From contig CAJXTM010000068.1 in assembly GCA_913061385.1 (NCBI GenBank), forward strand, positions 1 through 10,072: a stretch of DNA of 10,072 bases, read 5' to 3'. Origin of the DNA: an uncultured Rhodopirellula sp. (GTDB lineage Bacteria; Planctomycetota; Planctomycetia; Pirellulales; Pirellulaceae). Position numbers and translations under genes: made by a program. Positions within the stretch are counted from its first letter, which is position 1. Each line of letters begins with the position of its first letter. The notes beneath the pieces were generated by a model. The model ran no database searches, had not been told where the DNA came from, and was given only the letters and a program-made list of their open reading frames with translations. This document shows positions 6,425 to 10,072 of the stretch, piece by piece.

Positions 6425-7519
6425 TTACAGGATGAATCGGCAATCATCGAGGCCCTTTGGCAAAGTACTTAGAACCTCGTGGCCAGAATCGGTCACCAGA
6501 ACGTCATCTTCGATCCTAATCCCGAAGTCCCCATCATAATAAACACCGGGTTCAACGGTGATAATCATCCCGCTTGCGAGTATTTCCTCACTAATGGGTG
6601 ACATTCTGGGCAATTCGTGGATTTGTAACCCGGTACCGTGTCCGAGGCCATGACTGAAGGCATCGAGAATGCCGTGGCGGTCGAGTGCCGCCCGCGCGGC
6701 AGCATCGATGTCCCTGACCTGCATCCCCGGTCGAATCAACTCAATCGCTGCAAGCTGGGCTTCCAGCACCCCTTCATAAGCCCGCTTGAATGAATCCCCG
6801 ACATCCTGCTGGTGCAGCGTCCGTGTCAAATCACTTGCGTAACCTTCAAATTTCGCTCCCCAATCGATCAGAAGCGATTTGTGATTCGCGAATGCTACAT
6901 TTCGTGGCTGGTAGTGGGGCAATGCACCTCCTGGCCCAGCGGCCACTATCGGTGCAAAACTGCACCCCTCAGCACCCAACAATCGCATTCGATGTTCGAT
7001 TTCATGAGCGACGGCAACTTCCGTATGTTCTGCGGTGAAGGTCGGACACAATTCCGTGAAGACGCGTTCGGCTATTTCGACGGCCCGTCGCGTTGCTGTG
7101 ATTTCCACCTCGTCCTTAATCACTCGAAGCTTCTCGACAACGCCTCGCGTCGGAACAAATTCAATCCCCTCGCAGCCTTTCTCAAGGAATTGGAATTCGG
7201 CGAGCGTCATATTGTCGGCGTCGATCCCCACACGCTTCACACCGCATCCGCCCAAGACCTCGCTTGTCAGATCTCTCAGCAATTGGTTGGAGGTTCGGAT
7301 ACGTGTCCCGATACCACTGCACTGCTCGGAGATTTGTGCGGTGTACCGCCCATCACTCAGGATAGTGGTTTCCTTAGGGGTCACCACTAACGAGCTGCTG
7401 TCCCCCGTGAAAGCGGACAGATACCGGACGTTGATCTCGTCGGTGACCAACATCGCGTCAACTTCGAGTGCATTGAGCGAAGCTGTCAGACGCTGCAAGC
7501 GGAGTGGAAGTGCTGACAT
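6425..7519 (-). CDS. M24B family Xaa-Pro peptidase
   Basis: A 364-residue cytoplasmic dimetal aminopeptidase of the short Xaa-Pro peptidase type (B. subtilis YqhT-like), which removes N-terminal residues before proline or splits X-Pro dipeptides. The N-terminal creatinase-like domain spans about 1-130 and the pita-bread catalytic domain 135-360. All five metal ligands are visible: D219 and D230 in IDWGAKFEGYASDLTRT, H294 in SHGLGHGTGLQIHE, E323 in TVEPGVY and E337 in RIEDDV. The supporting histidines H202 (LPHYQP) and H301 are also present. The ATG at 7519 has CAGG 6-7 bases upstream. It opens the cluster with accB and accC, an order widely conserved next to efp, consistent with handling of proline-rich peptides. 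It could be named pepP, pepQ or papA; sequence alone does not decide. Confidence 0.93.
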   Translation of the reverse strand: MSALPLRLQRLTASLNALEVDAMLVTDEINVRYLSAFTGDSSSLVVTPKETTILSDGRYTAQISEQCSGIGTRIRTSNQLLRDLTSEVLGGCGVKRVGIDADNMTLAEFQFLEKGCEGIEFVPTRGVVEKLRVIKDEVEITATRRAVEIAERVFTELCPTFTAEHTEVAVAHEIEHRMRLLGAEGCSFAPIVAAGPGGALPHYQPRNVAFANHKSLLIDWGAKFEGYASDLTRTLHQQDVGDSFKRAYEGVLEAQLAAIELIRPGMQVRDIDAAARAALDRHGILDAFSHGLGHGTGLQIHELPRMSPISEEILASGMIITVEPGVYYDGDFGIRIEDDVLVTDSGHEVLSTLPKGLDDCRFIL

Positions 7520-7553
7520 AGCTACCTGTTACTGTGCTTTTGGATCGGATTTC

Positions 7554-7657
7554 ATAGAGTCGGCGGCGGACTTCATCTAGCGAAACTCTATCGCGGAAGA
7601 CTGATGAACCATTCGCCAAATCGACGCTGTGGCAACGAAGACTAACCTGCCGCCGCC
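7554..7657 (-). promoter_or_regulatory. Interlocking inverted repeats in the peptidase leader
   Basis: In minus-strand order the leader contains GGCGGCGG (7657-7650), ATAGAGT (7591-7585), CCGCCGCC (7569-7562) and ACTCTAT (7560-7554), an A-B-A'-B' pattern. The two helices (8 bp all G-C, and 7 bp) either form a pseudoknot or exclude each other. The last strand ends 34 bases before the peptidase ATG. No known riboswitch class is recognised and no promoter is evident. Confidence 0.3.
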
Positions 7658-7741
7658 TCATTCTAGCCTTCAGACCAGTTTCTAGGCTGTCGCCCAGCAA
7701 ATAACTTCCCAACCGTTAGTTGAGGTCCGCACCGCCGCGCT

Positions 7742-8509
7742 TCAGCTCTCAAACCAATTTGAGATTTCGGAGAGCCCGGTTGATGCCTCATTCAGGGGCC
7801 AATACTCAAGCCCAACGTATCCGTCATAATCACTTTCGCGAATGGCATCAAAAATTGATGGGTAATGCAGTTCTCCGCTGGTAAGTTCATTTCGGCCTGG
7901 ATTTCCCGCTGCGTGAAAATGGGCAATTTTTTCGATGTTTGCTTTGATATTCGCAATCAGTTGCCCTTCGCTGATCTGCTGGTGATAGATGTCGAACACC
8001 ACTTTCACATTGGGGCAGTTCACCTCGTCAATGATCTGAAATGCTTCATCGCTGCGGACAAGGAAATACCCCGCGTGATCAATGAGCTCGTTAAGCGGCT
8101 CGATGACCAAGGTAGTTCCACTAGCCTCTAACAGTGGCGCTGCTTCACGTAAGCCCTCCACCAATGAAGCATGCTGATTGGAACGACTCACACCCGGCAG
8201 GGCGTCACCAACCTGAGTGATCAAGGTCTTGCATTTGAGCCTCTGGGCAGTCCGGATCGACGCTTCCAAACCCTCGAGATATTGATCTCGCAAATTTGCA
8301 TCCACGAGACTGATGAACTTCGTGCAGCAGGCTGAAATTTGCATCCCAGCCTGATCCCGCGCCAACTCGATCTCGGCCAGGTCGCGATCCCACCAGCCCC
8401 AGAACTCGAAGGCTGAAATCCCAGATTTTCGCACCAACTGAATTGCTTCACCAGCAGGCAAGCCTTCAAAGACGGCATCAATACAAACGGACGGTCGCAG
8501 TTGATTCAT
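7742..8509 (-). CDS. Hydroxypyruvate isomerase-like TIM-barrel protein
   Basis: A 255-residue cytoplasmic (beta/alpha)8 sugar isomerase/epimerase of the xylose-isomerase-like/AP-endonuclease 2 superfamily. It resembles E. coli Hyi (hydroxypyruvate to tartronate semialdehyde) in length and in LVIEPLN (134-140), VFDIYHQQISEGQL (171-184), AGNPGRNE (201-208) and GYVGLEYWPLN (230-240). A metal quartet can be read as E137, D173, H199 and E235. H199 (HFHAAGNPGR) stands where E. coli Hyi has Gln, matching the E-D-H-E set of D-tagatose/D-psicose 3-epimerases, so substrate is uncertain. The ATG at 8509 aligns with the family start; an in-frame ATG at 8557 adds 16 basic, non-family residues. It lacks a Tat signal, unlike many planctomycete relatives. 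The spacer to the peptidase is 222 bases, so the two may not be co-transcribed. Confidence 0.87.
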   Translation of the reverse strand: MNQLRPSVCIDAVFEGLPAGEAIQLVRKSGISAFEFWGWWDRDLAEIELARDQAGMQISACCTKFISLVDANLRDQYLEGLEASIRTAQRLKCKTLITQVGDALPGVSRSNQHASLVEGLREAAPLLEASGTTLVIEPLNELIDHAGYFLVRSDEAFQIIDEVNCPNVKVVFDIYHQQISEGQLIANIKANIEKIAHFHAAGNPGRNELTSGELHYPSIFDAIRESDYDGYVGLEYWPLNEASTGLSEISNWFES

Positions 8510-9081
8510 TCGAAAACGATGCCTCTTTGGGGGTGAATTCCTAAGAGCAACTAGCATTCTGCTCGCCCGTTACTCTTCTCACGCTAAACGCCAACGGAGC
8601 CCACGGTGCCATATCTGAGCCATGATTGGAAGCCCGTGACGAAGCGTCAACCACGACCCTGCAAGCAAACGAGAGCATATTGAACGCAGAAATGAGCTCG
8701 TCACTTTTCACAAAACAGCCCCAAATGTTAGCCCCCAACCAATCGCATCAATCCAGAAGCTGGCCCTCTGCATCGAAACACGACGCAGAGATAGCACTGA
8801 AGCGAGTGAGGAACACAACCACCTGTTTGCAAGCGACACAACGGGCCACTTCCGAGATTAAATCCGATCAAATCTTTATCTTGATGCTGGATCACGTCAG
8901 CCCAAGGGTGACTGCAGCCCACATTTCAGTCCGATGGCGAGTCGCTATGCTGCTGCGTCCCCCATCTGGTGTTCTCGGCACGGTCGAAATCTGCTCCAAC
9001 ATTTCGCGCCAACAGTGATTAGAATCGGGGATAATTCGGTACAAATACGCACTTCTTGATACAGCAACAGGTTTTCCACTC
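8510..9081. other. Divergent intergenic region, no convincing gene
   Basis: About 570 bases between the start of the isomerase (minus strand) and the start of the HlyD-like gene (plus strand), so promoters for both should lie here. A plus-strand open frame at 8626-9018 (130 codons) has no ribosome site, no recognisable motif and a composition rich in Ser, Thr, Gln and Arg; it is probably spurious. No tRNA, strong hairpin or good -35/-10 pair was found. ACAGG, about 10 bases before the ATG at 9082, may be that gene's weak ribosome site. Confidence 0.6.
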
Positions 9082-10036
9082 ATGCGTTCTCTCGCCGTCA
9101 TCCTAAGTCTTCCATCCATTTTTCTCGTCGCAGCTTTCGCTGCTCCAGTTCCGGTACAAGCGGAAGGTGAGCCCGATTCCGCAAGTGATTCGGGCCCCAC
9201 CACTACGAAACTCAACGGTGTCATCGAAGCAGTCAACACCCATGAAGTCAGTGCCGACACCGAGCACCTAGCGGCATTCACGATCGAGCGACTTGTTCCA
9301 CACGGGACCACAGTCAAAGCGGGCCAGAACGTTGTCTGGTTCGATAGTGAGCCGATCACCGAAAAGTTCAAAACTGCAGAAATCGATATGCGTCTGGCAA
9401 CGATCACCATGGAAGAAGACGAATTTAACCACAAGCAGTTCGTTGCGACTCAGAAGTTGGATCGCAGTGCAGCGGAGCGAAGCTGGCAAACGGCACAACA
9501 AAACTACAACAATTTCGTCAAAGTTGATCGCGAACGAACGATCGCAACGCAAGCCAACTCACTCAAAGGTTCACTGGCTTCCTTGGAGAACGCAAAAGAG
9601 GAATTGGGGCAACTGCAGCAAATGTATGATGCCGATGAGCTCACCGAAGAATCCGAAGAAATTGTTCTGAAACGAGCCAAACGCGCTGTTGAGTCAGCTG
9701 AATTTCGACATGCGAATGCTGAAATCGCAGCGGCACGCGCAATCAAACAGAATTTGCCACGGACGATCGCAGAACAAAATGCAACTTTCGAACGCGCGCA
9801 ACACGCCCACGCCAAAGCCGTGCGTGATATTTCTGTGGCGTCAACCCGAGCACAGATAGAAATCACCAAGAAACGAGATGCCCATAAAAAAGCACAACAG
9901 AAGTTCGAAGAATTAAAAGCTGAACGCAAGAAAGTTGTTTTGGCTTCTCCGATCGCAGGCATATTCGTTCATGGCAAATTGACTCGCGGAAAACTGAGTG
10001 ACAAACCTTCTCTGCTGGAAAAAGACAGTTCTGTCA
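9082..10036 (+). CDS. HlyD/RND-type secreted adaptor protein, 3' truncated
   Basis: The first 318 codons of a periplasmic membrane-fusion (adaptor) protein; the rest is cut off by the right adapter. Translation from ATG 9082 stays open to 10036. A Sec signal peptide is visible (MRSLAVILSLPSIFLVAAFA, cleavage likely after VQA at 27). The first half of a biotinyl-lipoyl-like barrel spans about 42-90 (LNGVIEAVNTHEV, then VPHGTTVKAGQNVVWFDSE). A long Ala/Glu/Lys/Gln-rich coiled-coil hairpin runs from about 91 to 284, with its turn around MYDADELTEESEE (181-193). The second half of the lipoyl domain begins VVLASPIAGIFVHG (285-298). These proteins usually bridge an inner-membrane ABC or RND transporter to an outer-membrane channel; the partner would lie beyond the window. 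The barrel and membrane-proximal domains are missing only through truncation. It is the only plus-strand gene. Confidence 0.87.
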
Positions 10037-10072
10037 CTGTCTCTTATACACATCTCCGAGCCCACGAGACCG
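10037..10072 (-). other. Illumina Nextera Read 2 / i7 adapter (synthetic)
   Basis: Not biological. Bases 10037-10070 are the reverse complement of the complete Nextera Read 2 transposase adapter, starting with the mosaic end (CTGTCTCTTATACACATCT) and ending CCGAGCCCACGAGAC. The last two bases, CG, are where the i7 index starts; among standard indexes this fits N702 or N710 but cannot decide. Natural sequence ends at 10036, so the apparent continuation of the HlyD-like reading frame here is an artefact. Confidence 0.98.

Noticed and set aside
7458..7712. Minus-strand open frame of 84 codons before the peptidase
   Set aside because: It overlaps the start of the peptidase in another frame, lacks a ribosome site and crosses the structured leader.
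8626..9018. Plus-strand open frame of 130 codons in the divergent spacer
   Set aside because: No ribosome site, no recognisable motif and a biased composition; kept only as a note in the spacer entry.
9504..9962. Minus-strand open frame of 152 codons, Ser/Ala/Cys-rich
   Set aside because: It is antisense to the coiled-coil of the HlyD-like gene, which has signal peptide and domain evidence; repetitive coils often leave open antisense frames.

Overview
This looks like one contiguous stretch of a planctomycete chromosome, most like the Pirellulales/Rhodopirellula group. The lineage is inferred from gene content and style: a leucine-rich-repeat lipoprotein with the 'T-x-[IV]-[ST]-D-x-G-L' repeat common in planctomycetes, a Tat-exported Gfo/Idh/MocA oxidoreductase, a hydroxypyruvate-isomerase-like TIM barrel, a secreted HlyD-like adaptor, weak Shine-Dalgarno sites and moderate GC. 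No rRNA, tRNA, CRISPR, transposase or phage gene is visible. Both ends are synthetic: bases 1-47 are an Illumina Nextera i5/Read 1 adapter and 10037-10072 a Nextera Read 2/i7 adapter, so natural DNA runs only from 48 to 10036.

Layout. Eight genes lie on the minus strand; read in transcription order (right to left) they are: a TIM-barrel sugar isomerase/epimerase (8509-7742); an M24 Xaa-Pro peptidase (7519-6425); accB (6295-5831) and accC (5679-4336), the biotin carrier and biotin carboxylase of acetyl-CoA carboxylase; an unrecognised four-helix membrane protein 9 bases after accC (4326-3649); an elongation factor P of the EfpL/YeiP type (3567-3004); a Tat-signal Gfo/Idh/MocA oxidoreductase (2713-1388) ending in a good intrinsic terminator; and an LRR lipoprotein (1247-120) whose stop codon lies in a 20-bp tandem repeat. 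The only plus-strand gene is a HlyD/RND-type adaptor (9082 to the right adapter, truncated), separated from the isomerase by about 570 bases with no convincing gene.

How they work together. Peptidase, accB, accC and efp form a cluster seen in many bacteria (usual order peptidase-efp-accB-accC), joining fatty-acid precursor synthesis with translation of polyproline stretches. Here efp is not in its usual slot; an EfpL-type version lies downstream of accC behind an unknown membrane protein. A hairpin plus U-tract between accB and accC could set the carrier:carboxylase ratio. The remaining genes look like independent exported or envelope functions. The points most worth following are the EfpL-type factor, the membrane protein in the acc operon, the structured non-coding spacers, and the adapters, which suggest this is one long tagmented molecule rather than an ordinary assembly contig.
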